This document shows, piece by piece, positions 24,755 through 32,320 of a DNA stretch of 40,694 nt. Within the stretch, counting starts at the first letter, position 1, and every line of letters starts with the position of its first letter. Below the pieces are notes generated by a model, which worked only from the letters and a program-made list of their open reading frames with translations, was not told the DNA's origin and made no database searches. Source of the DNA: Christensenella sp. UBA1685 (GTDB taxonomy: Bacteria; Bacillota; Clostridia; Christensenellales; CAG-138); contig DCKB01000054.1 in the NCBI GenBank assembly GCA_002320595.1, forward strand, positions 1 to 40,694, read 5' to 3'. The position numbers were made by a program, and so were the translations under genes.

Positions 24755-24931
24755 ATGTCAACATTTGCCGCAAAAGCATGTGCCTGCATGTGCGCTCCGC
24801 TTACATGCGCCCTCATCCTTAGCAGCGCCGCCATCGTAACGATGGTCGGCGTATTGGTCGTTGTTGCGGTCCTCGCTGTAGTAGGCATTATTATTATTCG
24901 CCGCAGCGCTTTGCCGGGGAGAGCGGGCTGA
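24755..24931 (+). CDS. 58-residue Leu/Val/Ile-rich small protein; candidate attenuator leader peptide
   Basis: ATG at 24755 follows GGAAAGGAG at ideal spacing, so translation is well supported. Residues 1-18 are Cys-rich (Cys9, 11, 13, 18). Residues 20-48 contain 19 Leu/Val/Ile, including VLVVVAVLAVVGIIII, and the end is a basic RRSALPGRAG. Four consecutive ATT isoleucine codons stand out in a chromosome where neighbours use mostly ATC. An intrinsic terminator starts 16 bases after the stop, and the branched-chain amino acid transporter operon follows. Either this is a leader peptide that senses branched-chain aminoacyl-tRNA, much like E. coli IlvL in composition, or it is a small single-pass membrane protein. 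The sequence alone does not decide. Confidence 0.7.
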   Translation: MSTFAAKACACMCAPLTCALILSSAAIVTMVGVLVVVAVLAVVGIIIIRRSALPGRAG

Positions 24932-24946
24932 TCGTCCTAGTATGCT

Positions 24947-24979
24947 AAGGCGGTCCCGAATCCTCGGGGCCGCCTTTTT
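24947..24979 (+). terminator. Intrinsic terminator/attenuator between the small ORF and livJ
   Basis: Arms 24947-24959 and 24964-24976 form a 13-bp stem with one internal G-U, a 4-base loop and TTTTT. It lies between the only good promoter seen and livJ, so the operon is expressed only by read-through or from an undetected promoter in the 42 bases before livJ. A small bulged hairpin (24935-24950) overlaps its base, and a 7-bp hairpin can form over the last codons of the small ORF. Confidence 0.85.
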
Positions 24980-24989
24980 GCATAATACA

Positions 24990-25007
24990 TTCAAAAAATT
25001 TTTTGAA
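24990..25007. promoter_or_regulatory. 18-bp perfect palindrome overlapping the livJ ribosome site
   Basis: TTCAAAAAATTTTTTGAA is perfectly symmetric and its last bases GAA begin the GAAGGAG ribosome site of livJ. It could be a regulator binding site or an RNA hairpin that hides the ribosome site. It is also close to the preceding T-run, so part of its A/T composition may be incidental. Confidence 0.5.
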
Positions 25008-25021
25008 GGAGAACAGTTCCA

Positions 25022-26254
25022 ATGAAAAAGATCTTTGCACTGGCATTGGCCCTCATGATGGTCCTTGCCGCGTTCGCAGGATGCACCAACGGCACCACGG
25101 AACCCACCGAAGCCCCCACCGGTACCGAAGCTCCGGCCACGACCGACCCCACGCCGGATTCCGGCGCGAGCGAACCCTCCGCTGAAGGCGAAAAGCTTGT
25201 CATCGGCGGCATTGGGCCCCTCACCGGCGACTATGCCACCTATGGCGTATCCGTTAAGCAGGGCGCCGAAATGGCTGTGAAGGAAATCAACGAAGCTGGC
25301 GGCGTAAACGGCCTCACGTTCGAGCTCCTGTTTGAAGATGATCAGGCCGACGCGGAAATGGCCGTGAACGCTTACAACAAGCTCATGGATAACGGCATGC
25401 AGGTTTCCCTCGGCGCGACAACGAGCGGCGCGTGCATCGCGGTGACCGAGGAAGTCCAGAAGGACGGCATCCTGATGATCACCCCTTCCGGCTCCCAGAA
25501 AGAGTGCGTTCAGTATGACACCTGCTTCCGCATCTGCTTCACCGACCCCGACCAGGGCAACTATGCCGCGCAGTTCATTGCGGACAACAAGATCGCCACG
25601 AAGGTCGCTGTGATCTATGATAAGTCCAACGACTATTCCAACGGCATCAAGGATAACTTTGTTGCCAAGGCGGCGGAGGTCGGCCTTGAGGTTGTTTCCG
25701 AGCAGGCATTCACCGATCAGTCCAGAACCGACTTCTCCGTGCAGCTCCAGGCCATCGCTTCGAGCGGGGCAGAGCTCGTGTTCCTGCCCATCTATGCGCA
25801 GGAAGCAGCCTACATCCTCACCCAGGCGCAGAGCGCCAACATTTCCGCGATCTTCTTCGGCTGCGACGGCCTTGACGGCGTGATTGAAAAGATCGGCGCG
25901 GACAACGTTTCCGCAACCGAAGGCGTTATGCTGCTGACCCCGTTTGCGGCCGATGCCCAGGATGAGCAGACCGTTGCCTTCACCGCTGCCTACAAGGCTG
26001 CTTACAACGCCACGCCCGACCAGTTCGCGGCGGACGGCTATGACGCCATCTACACCATCAAGGCTGCCCTTGAGCAGAGCGGCGCAAAGCCCGGCGACGC
26101 GGACTTCAACGAGAAGATGGTCGCTGCGATGACCGCGATCACCGTGGACGGCCTGACCGGCACGATGACCTGGTCTGCGGACGGCGAGCCCACCAAGAGC
26201 GCTACCGCAGTCGTCATCAAGGACGGCGCGTACGTTGCTTACGCGGCTGAATAA
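25022..26254 (+). CDS. livJ: Branched-chain amino acid ABC transporter, substrate-binding lipoprotein
   Basis: A 410-residue periplasmic-binding-type lipoprotein (family PBP1, LivJ/LivK). The signal peptide MKKIFALALALMMVLAAFAG ends at the lipidated Cys21, followed by a Thr/Pro/Glu-rich linker to about residue 57. The core begins KLVIGGIGPLTGDYATYGVS, then GAEMAVKEINEAGGVNG and the ligand-contact region LGATTSGACIAVTEE. It captures leucine, isoleucine, valine or related amino acids outside the membrane and delivers them to LivHM. The exact substrate, including possibly other amino acids or amides, cannot be told. It is the first transporter gene of the operon. A stem-loop follows it. Confidence 0.95.
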   Translation: MKKIFALALALMMVLAAFAGCTNGTTEPTEAPTGTEAPATTDPTPDSGASEPSAEGEKLVIGGIGPLTGDYATYGVSVKQGAEMAVKEINEAGGVNGLTFELLFEDDQADAEMAVNAYNKLMDNGMQVSLGATTSGACIAVTEEVQKDGILMITPSGSQKECVQYDTCFRICFTDPDQGNYAAQFIADNKIATKVAVIYDKSNDYSNGIKDNFVAKAAEVGLEVVSEQAFTDQSRTDFSVQLQAIASSGAELVFLPIYAQEAAYILTQAQSANISAIFFGCDGLDGVIEKIGADNVSATEGVMLLTPFAADAQDEQTVAFTAAYKAAYNATPDQFAADGYDAIYTIKAALEQSGAKPGDADFNEKMVAAMTAITVDGLTGTMTWSADGEPTKSATAVVIKDGAYVAYAAE

Positions 26255-26274
26255 CCGAACAAACAGTAACCATC

Positions 26275-26303
26275 GGGGATGGACGGACGTTCCGTCCATC
26301 CCC
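26275..26303 (+). promoter_or_regulatory. livJ-livH intergenic stem-loop
   Basis: A perfect 13-bp stem (26275-26287 and 26291-26303) with a CGT loop and no T-run follows. In binding-protein operons such structures often protect the upstream mRNA and let the binding protein be made in excess. That role is inferred. Confidence 0.65.
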
Positions 26304-26375
26304 CACTGCGCCATGTAAAGGCGCACAGCCTTTCGTTCCCCCTTTCAGGATTTTTCCAAAAGGAGTACCCCCAAC

Positions 26376-27254
26376 ATGATGGATCTTATCGCAAACCTTA
26401 TCAGCGGCCTGAGCCTCGGCAGCATCTATGCGCTGATCGCGCTCGGCTATACCATGGTTTACGGCATTGCAAAAATGCTCAACTTCGCGCACGGCGACAT
26501 CATCATGGTCGGCGCCTTCGCGGTGATCACGACCGTGTCCATGCTGGGCTTCCCGCCCGCCCTTGCGATTGCAGCAAGCGTTGTTTGCTGCGTCGTGCTT
26601 GGCGTATGCGTTGAGCGCATCGCCTATAAGCCCCTGCGCAAATCCCCCCCGCTCGCGGTGCTCATCACCGCCATCGGCGTAAGCTATTTTTTGCAAAGCC
26701 TTGCCCTTCTGATCTTCGGCTCTACGCAGCACAGCTTCCCGAAGGTCTTCTCCGTCCCAACGCTTGCGCTTGGCGCGCTGACCATCCGCGGCGACATGCT
26801 CGTCACCCTCGCCGTAACGACCGCCATCATGGTCGGCATGAGCCTGTTCATCGCAAAATCCCGAACCGGCAAGGCCATGCGCGCCGTTTCCGAGGACCGG
26901 GATGCAGCGGAGCTTATGGGCATCAGCGTAAACAGGACGATCACCATCACATTCGCCATCGGTTCCGCGCTCGCGGCTGTGGCAGGCGTGTTCTACGGTA
27001 CAACATATGGCTTCATCGGGCCTTACACCGGCTCCATGCCGGGCATTAAAGCCTTTGTCGCGGCGGTGTTCGGCGGCATCGGCTCCATGCCGGGCGCAAT
27101 GCTTGGCGGCATCCTCCTCGGCGTGATTGAAAATCTGGCCAAGCGCTATATTTCCACCGAGCTTTCCGATGCGATCGTGTTCGCGGTGCTCATCATCGTT
27201 TTGATGGTAAAGCCCACGGGCCTGCTCGGCAAGCGTGTGACCGAGAAAGTGTGA
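26376..27254 (+). CDS. livH: Branched-chain amino acid ABC transporter permease LivH
   Basis: A 292-residue inner-membrane protein with about eight hydrophobic segments, starting MMDLIANLISGLSLGSIYAL. The family hallmark ALGYTMVYGIAKMLNFAHGD lies near residue 25. The cytoplasmic loop that contacts the ATPases (KSRTGKAMRAVSEDRDAAEL) and the late GIGSMPGAMLGGILLGVIE are also present. It forms the membrane channel with LivM. AAAAGGAG precedes the ATG. It ends 10 bases before livM. Confidence 0.96.
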   Translation: MMDLIANLISGLSLGSIYALIALGYTMVYGIAKMLNFAHGDIIMVGAFAVITTVSMLGFPPALAIAASVVCCVVLGVCVERIAYKPLRKSPPLAVLITAIGVSYFLQSLALLIFGSTQHSFPKVFSVPTLALGALTIRGDMLVTLAVTTAIMVGMSLFIAKSRTGKAMRAVSEDRDAAELMGISVNRTITITFAIGSALAAVAGVFYGTTYGFIGPYTGSMPGIKAFVAAVFGGIGSMPGAMLGGILLGVIENLAKRYISTELSDAIVFAVLIIVLMVKPTGLLGKRVTEKV

Positions 27255-27264
27255 GGTGAGGGAA

Positions 27265-28272
27265 ATGGAACGCATCAAGAAAAAGATGAAGCCGCTTGCC
27301 GGCAACCTCATCACCCTTGCGATTGTGTGCGTGCTGTTTGCAGTGGTATTCATCCTGGTGGAAACCGGGCATGCCACGCGCCACATGCGCGCGATGCTCG
27401 TCCCCATCTGCATCAACATCATCCTCGCCGTGTCGCTGAACCTGACGGTCGGCTTCCTTGGGGAGCTGACGCTCGGCCACGCGGGCTTCATGTCCGTTGG
27501 CGCGTATGCAGGGTGCCTGTTCTCCATCGCCATGAAGGACATCCTGCCCATGGCTGCGCGCTTTCCGCTCGCCATGCTCGTGGGCGGCCTTGTGGCAGCG
27601 CTTTTCGGCGTGCTCATCGGCATTCCGGTGCTGCGCCTGCACGGCGATTACCTTGCCATCGTAACCCTCGCCTTTGGCGAGATCATCCGAAGCGTCATCA
27701 TCAACCTGGAGTTTACCGGCGGCGCAGCGGGCCTTAAGGGGACGCCGCAGGATTCCACGTTCGCGATCGCCTTTGCGGTAGTCCTCATCACGCTGCTCGT
27801 GATCATGAACCTTGTCAATTCCCGCCACGGCCGCGCCATCACCGCCATCCGCGACAACCGCATCGCGGCGGAGGCTTCCGGCATCAACGTTACCTATTTC
27901 CGCATGTTGGCCTTTGTAATCGCGGCGTTTTTCGCAGGGGTTGCGGGCGTGCTTTATGGTCACAACCTTTCCATCCTTTCCGCGAGCACGTTTGATTACA
28001 ACAAGTCCATCGAGCTGCTCGTCATCGTGGTGCTCGGCGGCATGGGCAGCATCCGCGGCAGCGTAATTTCCGCGATCATTATCACCGTGCTTCCGGAAGC
28101 GCTGCGCGAGCTTGCGGACTTCCGCATGCTCATCTACGCGCTCGTGCTCATCGTGATGATGCTTCTCAACGCGTCCCCGCGCTTTGCGGCCCTTAAGGGC
28201 AAGCTGCATTACGGCGCGCTCGTGGACGCAATCCGCAACAAAGCCAACAAGGAGGGCAAAGCGCATGAATAA
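27265..28272 (+). CDS. livM: Branched-chain amino acid ABC transporter permease LivM
   Basis: A 335-residue membrane protein, the LivH partner. The start at 27265 (MERIKKKMKPLAGN) follows GAGGTGAGGG; an in-frame GTG at 27256 is less likely. It has family blocks NLTVGFLGELTLGHAGFMSV, then HGDYLAIVTLAFGEIIRSVI, the ATPase-contact loop SRHGRAITAIRDNRIAAEA, and VIVVLGGMGSIRGSVISA. The end overlaps livG by 8 bases, so the two are coupled. Confidence 0.96.
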   Translation: MERIKKKMKPLAGNLITLAIVCVLFAVVFILVETGHATRHMRAMLVPICINIILAVSLNLTVGFLGELTLGHAGFMSVGAYAGCLFSIAMKDILPMAARFPLAMLVGGLVAALFGVLIGIPVLRLHGDYLAIVTLAFGEIIRSVIINLEFTGGAAGLKGTPQDSTFAIAFAVVLITLLVIMNLVNSRHGRAITAIRDNRIAAEASGINVTYFRMLAFVIAAFFAGVAGVLYGHNLSILSASTFDYNKSIELLVIVVLGGMGSIRGSVISAIIITVLPEALRELADFRMLIYALVLIVMMLLNASPRFAALKGKLHYGALVDAIRNKANKEGKAHE

Positions 28273-29092
28273 GATGGTACCCCTGCCGAGCAAGGCGATC
28301 GTGCCCGAGCGCGATGCGGATAAGCTTCCTATTTTAGATGTGCGCCACCTCGGCATTGATTTCGGCGGCCTTACCGCTGTGGACGATTTTAACTTCACCA
28401 TGGGCCGCACGGAGATTGGCGGCCTGATCGGCCCGAACGGCGCAGGCAAGACGACGGTGTTCAACCTGCTTACGAACGTTTACCGCCCCACGCGCGGCTC
28501 CATCCTGCTGGACGGCGTGGATACGCTCGGCATGAGCACCTACCAGGTCAACAAGCTTGGCATTGCACGCACGTTCCAGAACATCCGCCTGTTTTCCAAC
28601 ATGACGGTGCTCGACAACGTCAAGGTGGGCCTGCACAACAGCACAAAAAGCAACCTTTTCGCTTCCGTAACGCACGGATTCGGCTACCACAAGGCGGAGC
28701 GCCAGGCGAAGGAGCGCGCTCTGGAGCTGCTTTCGGTGTTCCATATGCAGGACCTTGCAAACGCGCAGGCAGGCAGCCTTCCCTACGGCGCGCAGCGGCG
28801 GCTTGAAATCGTCCGGGCGCTTGCAACGGAACCCGGCATTATGCTGCTTGACGAACCCGCCGCGGGCATGAACCCTTCCGAAACGGCGGAGCTGATGGAA
28901 AACATCCGCAAAATCCGGGACACATTCCAGATCGCCATCATGCTCATCGAACACGACATGAGCCTTGTCATGGGAATCTGCGAAGGCATTGCCGTGCTCA
29001 ATTACGGCAGGATCATCGCCAAGGGCACGCCGGATGAGATCAAGTCCAACCCGGCTGTCATCGAAGCCTATCTCGGCAAGAAGGGAGCGTAA
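28265..29092 (+). CDS. livG: Branched-chain amino acid ABC transporter ATPase LivG
   Basis: A 275-residue cytoplasmic ATPase. The start at 28265 follows AAGGAGG. Walker A is GPNGAGKTT, the Q-loop region is ARTFQNIRLF, the signature is LPYGAQRRLE (degenerate, as usual in LivG), Walker B is IMLLDEPAAGM, and the switch His is in IEHDM. The C-terminal extension after the H-loop is typical of LivG. An N-terminal tail of about 22 residues precedes the ABC core. It is separated from livF by 4 bases. Confidence 0.96.
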   Translation: MNKMVPLPSKAIVPERDADKLPILDVRHLGIDFGGLTAVDDFNFTMGRTEIGGLIGPNGAGKTTVFNLLTNVYRPTRGSILLDGVDTLGMSTYQVNKLGIARTFQNIRLFSNMTVLDNVKVGLHNSTKSNLFASVTHGFGYHKAERQAKERALELLSVFHMQDLANAQAGSLPYGAQRRLEIVRALATEPGIMLLDEPAAGMNPSETAELMENIRKIRDTFQIAIMLIEHDMSLVMGICEGIAVLNYGRIIAKGTPDEIKSNPAVIEAYLGKKGA

Positions 29093-29096
29093 CGCC

Positions 29097-29798
29097 ATGA
29101 TCCTCAAGGTTGACGATATCCATGTTTACTATGGCCAGATTCATGCCATCAAAGGCGTTTCCTTCGAGGTGCGCGAGGGGGAAATCGTTTCGCTCATCGG
29201 CGCAAACGGCGCCGGCAAATCCACGGTGCTTAAAACGATTTCCGGCCTGATGCATCCAAGGTCCGGAAGCATCTCCTTCCTGGGAGATCCCATCGCCCAT
29301 ACGGAAGCCTACAAGCTGGTGAACCGCGGGCTTGCACAGGTGCCGGAAGGCAGGCGCATCTTCCTGCAGATGACGGTACGCGAAAACCTGGACATGGGCG
29401 CATACACGCAAAAAGAGGTCTCCGATGCGGACATCGAGGATGTGTTCCGCCGCTTCCCGCGCTTGAAGGAGCGTGAAAAGCAGATTGCAGGCACGCTTTC
29501 CGGGGGCGAGCAGCAGATGCTTGCCATGGGCCGCGCGATGATGAGCCACCCGAAGCTGCTTATGCTGGATGAACCTTCCATGGGCCTTGCGCCGATCCTT
29601 GTGGAGCAGATTTTCGACATCATCCGCGAATTCCATGCTGCCGGCACAACGATCCTGCTGGTGGAGCAAAACGCGGGCAAGGCGCTTGCAGTTGCCGACC
29701 GCGCTTACGTGCTTGAACAGGGGCGCATTACGCTTTCCGGCACAGGCGCGGACCTTGCCGCCAGCGACGCCGTAAAAAAGGCGTATCTGGGCGGCTGA
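29097..29798 (+). CDS. livF: Branched-chain amino acid ABC transporter ATPase LivF
   Basis: A 233-residue ATPase, the LivG partner. It starts MILKVDDIHVYYGQIHAIKG at 29097 after GGGAG. Walker A is GANGAGKST, then LAQVPEGRRIFLQMTVRENL, a signature LSGGEQQMLAMGRAMM and a Walker B LLMLDEPSMGL. The length and short C-terminus fit LivF. It is the last gene of the operon; a long terminator follows. Confidence 0.96.
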   Translation: MILKVDDIHVYYGQIHAIKGVSFEVREGEIVSLIGANGAGKSTVLKTISGLMHPRSGSISFLGDPIAHTEAYKLVNRGLAQVPEGRRIFLQMTVRENLDMGAYTQKEVSDADIEDVFRRFPRLKEREKQIAGTLSGGEQQMLAMGRAMMSHPKLLMLDEPSMGLAPILVEQIFDIIREFHAAGTTILLVEQNAGKALAVADRAYVLEQGRITLSGTGADLAASDAVKKAYLGG

Positions 29799-29833
29799 TA
29801 ACGCTATCTCCCTCCTCATTTTTGTGGCATATG

Positions 29834-29876
29834 GCAAAGCGCTCCGCGGCAACGCGGGGCGTTTTGCTATTTTTTC
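29834..29876 (+). terminator. Intrinsic terminator of the liv operon
   Basis: A 15-bp stem with two G-U pairs (29834-29848 and 29853-29867), a GCAA loop and TATTTTTT follow livF by 36 bases. Confidence 0.9.
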
Positions 29877-29901
29877 AGATGACATTCACTAAATGTCATC
29901 T
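29877..29901. promoter_or_regulatory. 10-bp inverted repeat upstream of the small Cys-rich gene
   Basis: AGATGACATT (29877-29886) and AATGTCATCT (29892-29901) are perfect complements around 5 bases, 53 bases before the next ATG. It may be an operator for that gene. No convincing promoter hexamers could be paired with it. Confidence 0.45.
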
Positions 29902-29953
29902 TGCTGTGTGGTTTCTTCTATACTGTATCCATTCTGAATCGGGAGGGAGTATC

Positions 29954-30130
29954 ATGGAAGAAGGTACCTGCAAAACCTGCCGCCACTTCAGGCAGCATTA
30001 CGTCAAAATTGGGAAAAGCTATCATGCTTGCACTTACGGCCACTGCGTTTATCCGCGCTGCAAGGTGCGTGACCGCGAAACGCCGGCATGCAAATGGTTC
30101 CGTGAAAAGCTGGAATCACAGGCAACGTGA
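29954..30130 (+). CDS. Small Cys-rich, probably zinc-binding protein
   Basis: A 58-residue protein starting MEEGTCKTCRHFRQHYVKIG after GGGAGGGAG. Six Cys (6, 9, 26, 31, 36, 46) and several His suggest a structural zinc site or sites, with a CxxC opening. Similar short proteins are scattered in Clostridia without known function. It stands alone between the liv terminator and an intergenic repeat block. An alternative upstream start at 29822 reads through the terminator and is rejected. Confidence 0.75.
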   Translation: MEEGTCKTCRHFRQHYVKIGKSYHACTYGHCVYPRCKVRDRETPACKWFREKLESQAT

Positions 30131-30224
30131 AACGGCCTCCACTGCCAATCAAAAAAATGCCCACTGTTGAAGGTAATCCTCCGGGAGCTCTGCGCATGTT
30201 TTGACCGCAGTTCGCAAAAGGATG

Positions 30225-30450
30225 CGTGAGAATACGGCAATCCCCCGTCAGCGGCTCACGCCGCTGCCACCCCCTTTTGTAAAGGGGGCTTTTGCGATGC
30301 TGTAACCCAAAAGGCTCCTTTCTGAAAGGAGCTGGCACGGCACAAGCCGTGACTGAGGATTGTTCTTATTCTATCAGCGCAGCTTAATTCGCCGCAGGCG
30401 ACTGAGGATTGTTCCCGTCAGAGCGGATGCGGCAATCCGCCGCTCTGGGA
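30225..30450. repeat. Intergenic repeat block with hairpins and a doubled motif
   Basis: The 464-bp gap 30131-30594 contains no gene. It holds hairpins CCCCCTTTT-GTA-AAGGGGGC-like (about 30268-30289) and GGCTCCTTTC-TGAAAGGAGC-like (30313-30332). The motif GACTGAGGATTGTTC occurs twice, at 30351-30365 and 30400-30414. The 19 bases at 30394-30412 recur inverted at 22544-22562. This looks like a dispersed, partly duplicated repeat element. The rest of the gap is the aconitase X leader, with AAAAGGAG before the gene. Confidence 0.65.
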
Positions 30451-30594
30451 GCAGGGCTAAGGCCATAAAACGCTGTTGGAGCGTTTATTCCCTGAAGTCC
30501 ATTGAAATCCCTGTAAGAATTCGGTATATTATTGTCAAAGCATGGCGCTTGTGTTTCAATAATCAATAACGCCATATCGGAAAAGGAGAGCCGC

Positions 30595-31866
30595 ATGAAT
30601 CTTACGAAGGAGCAGCAGTCCCTGCTTGATGGAAGTAAGGGCGAAACCATGGCAAAGGTCGTAAAGACCCTTGTGATGTACGGCGAAGCCTTTGATGCTG
30701 AACGCATGGTGCCGGTGGCCGAAGGCTTTGGCCACACGGTTATCAGCTTCGGCATCGGGGTGATGACGCCGGTGTATGACCTATATGAAAAACTGCTCAG
30801 CGCCGGGGCGGTCAGCGGGCAGAAGTTCACTGCCGATCCGCGCCCGCTGGACAAAAACGTTCCGAGCAGTCTTCTTAAGGACATCGTCTTTCGGGTGATG
30901 TACAGCCAGCAGGAGCGCTACGAGGAGCAGCTCAGGAAGTTCGGCCTGCGCGGTGAAAATGATTATACCTGCGCCTGTTACTTGCCGCAGGTGGGCAATG
31001 TCCCAAAGCGCGGCGACATCCTGTCCTGGGCGGAATCCTCGGCGGTGGTCTATGCCAACAGCGTGCTTGGAGCGCGCTGCAACAGGAACAGCGGCATCAT
31101 AGAGCTGATGGGCTCCATCGCAGGATTCGTGCCGGAATTCGGCCTTTTGACGGACGACGGCCGGAAGGCGGACTATGTCGTTGAGGTCAAAACCTCCAAA
31201 AAGCCCGAAGCGCAGCTTTTGGGCTCCGCAGTGGGCATGAAGGTGCTGGAAAAAGTGCCTTACATCAAAGGGCTCGATCAGTGGATCGGCGCCGAGCTGA
31301 ACGAAAGCGCCACCGCATACCTCAAGGATTTCGGCGCTGCCACCGCCTCGAACGGTTCCGTCGGCCTTTATCACATCGAAGCGCTCACACCCGAAGCAAA
31401 GGACTTTGGGGATTCCCTCATAAGGCCGGATGCACAGGTTTATGTCATTGACGATACCGAGCTGGAGCGGGTGAAAAACAGCTATCCGTGCATTTGGAAG
31501 GATATGGACGCAAAGCCAAAGCTCTGCTTCATGGGCTGTCCGCATATGACTCTCGGTCAGCTTGCGGAGTGGACGGACAAGGTAGCCGCCGCGCTGCAGC
31601 AAAACGGGCATAGGAAGGTGGTCATTCCAACGGTGTTCACCTCCGCGCCCGCCGTGATCGAAGAATTCAAAAAAACGGAGCGTTATCAGAAACTGATGGA
31701 CTGCGGCGTGGTTCTCAGCTACATCTGCCCGCTGATGTACATGAATAACCCGCTTGCCAAGAAGATGCCTGTCATCACTTCATCCAACAAGCTCAGAACG
31801 TATACAAGCGCGCGCTTCTATTCCGACGATGAGATACTCAAATTCATTACAGGGGGAGCAAACTAA
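30595..31866 (+). CDS. Aconitase X, large catalytic subunit
   Basis: A 423-residue protein of the AcnX catalytic domain family. The start at 30595 (MNLTKEQQSLLDGSKGETMA) follows AAAAGGAG. Family blocks seen: EQ-type opening, GAVSGQKFTADPRPLD, CACYLPQVGNVPKRGDI, WAESSAVVYANSVLGAR, and GCPHMTLGQLAEW. AcnX enzymes are iron-sulfur dehydratases. Characterised bacterial forms dehydrate cis-3-hydroxy-L-proline, and archaeal forms dehydrate phosphomevalonate. With the small subunit in the next gene this is the two-subunit type. The substrate is not determined by sequence alone. Its stop and the next start overlap (TAATG). Confidence 0.92.
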   Translation: MNLTKEQQSLLDGSKGETMAKVVKTLVMYGEAFDAERMVPVAEGFGHTVISFGIGVMTPVYDLYEKLLSAGAVSGQKFTADPRPLDKNVPSSLLKDIVFRVMYSQQERYEEQLRKFGLRGENDYTCACYLPQVGNVPKRGDILSWAESSAVVYANSVLGARCNRNSGIIELMGSIAGFVPEFGLLTDDGRKADYVVEVKTSKKPEAQLLGSAVGMKVLEKVPYIKGLDQWIGAELNESATAYLKDFGAATASNGSVGLYHIEALTPEAKDFGDSLIRPDAQVYVIDDTELERVKNSYPCIWKDMDAKPKLCFMGCPHMTLGQLAEWTDKVAAALQQNGHRKVVIPTVFTSAPAVIEEFKKTERYQKLMDCGVVLSYICPLMYMNNPLAKKMPVITSSNKLRTYTSARFYSDDEILKFITGGAN

Positions 31867-32309
31867 TGGCTATCACTTTTCAAGGACGCGTCGTTGCGCC
31901 GGGCGAAGTAAAGGCTGAAGCACTGGTTTCCCATGGGGGCTTCAACACGCTTGCAAGCTTTCAGATGGCGCTGATGTTTGGAGACAAGCAGGTTAAATGC
32001 GGCGATCAGAACAACCCGGATCTGTACAAAAAGCCCATGCTCGGCAAAGCGCTTTGCCTGCCCGAAACGATCGGCTCCACCACGGGCGGCATGGTGCTTT
32101 ACACTGCATGCGCCCTTGGAAAACAGCCGGCATGCATGCTGTTTTCCAAGCCGATTGACTCGTTGGCCGCTTCCGGCGCGATTCTGGCCGCCAACTGGAC
32201 CGATTCCAACATGCCCGTAATCGATAAGCTTGGTGAAGAATTTCTTTCCTATGTGAAGGATGGGATGACGGTGACCGTCGGCGCCGACGGTATCGTCACC
32301 GTAGAATAA
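31866..32309 (+). CDS. Aconitase X, swivel (small) subunit
   Basis: A 147-residue protein matching the aconitase X swivel domain. It starts MAITFQGRVVAPGEVKAEAL and has LSHGGFNT-type and CLPETIGSTTGGMVLYTACA segments, a KPIDSLAASGAILAANW region and a late GMTVTVGADGIVTV strand typical of the swivelling domain. It completes the active site of the large subunit. The ATG overlaps the previous stop by one base, so the subunits are made together. It is followed after 11 bases by an oxidoreductase gene. Confidence 0.92.
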   Translation: MAITFQGRVVAPGEVKAEALVSHGGFNTLASFQMALMFGDKQVKCGDQNNPDLYKKPMLGKALCLPETIGSTTGGMVLYTACALGKQPACMLFSKPIDSLAASGAILAANWTDSNMPVIDKLGEEFLSYVKDGMTVTVGADGIVTVE

Positions 32310-32320
32310 GGAGGGTTCCC

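Noticed and set aside
24947..24979. A T-box or amino acid riboswitch instead of a peptide leader before livJ
   Set aside because: The 230-base leader is mostly occupied by the small ORF and lacks known riboswitch core motifs.
24758..26326. A 522-codon minus-strand frame opposite livJ and the small ORF
   Set aside because: Low-complexity, Gly/Asp/Arg/Val-rich translation typical of an antisense frame; livJ on the plus strand is unambiguous.
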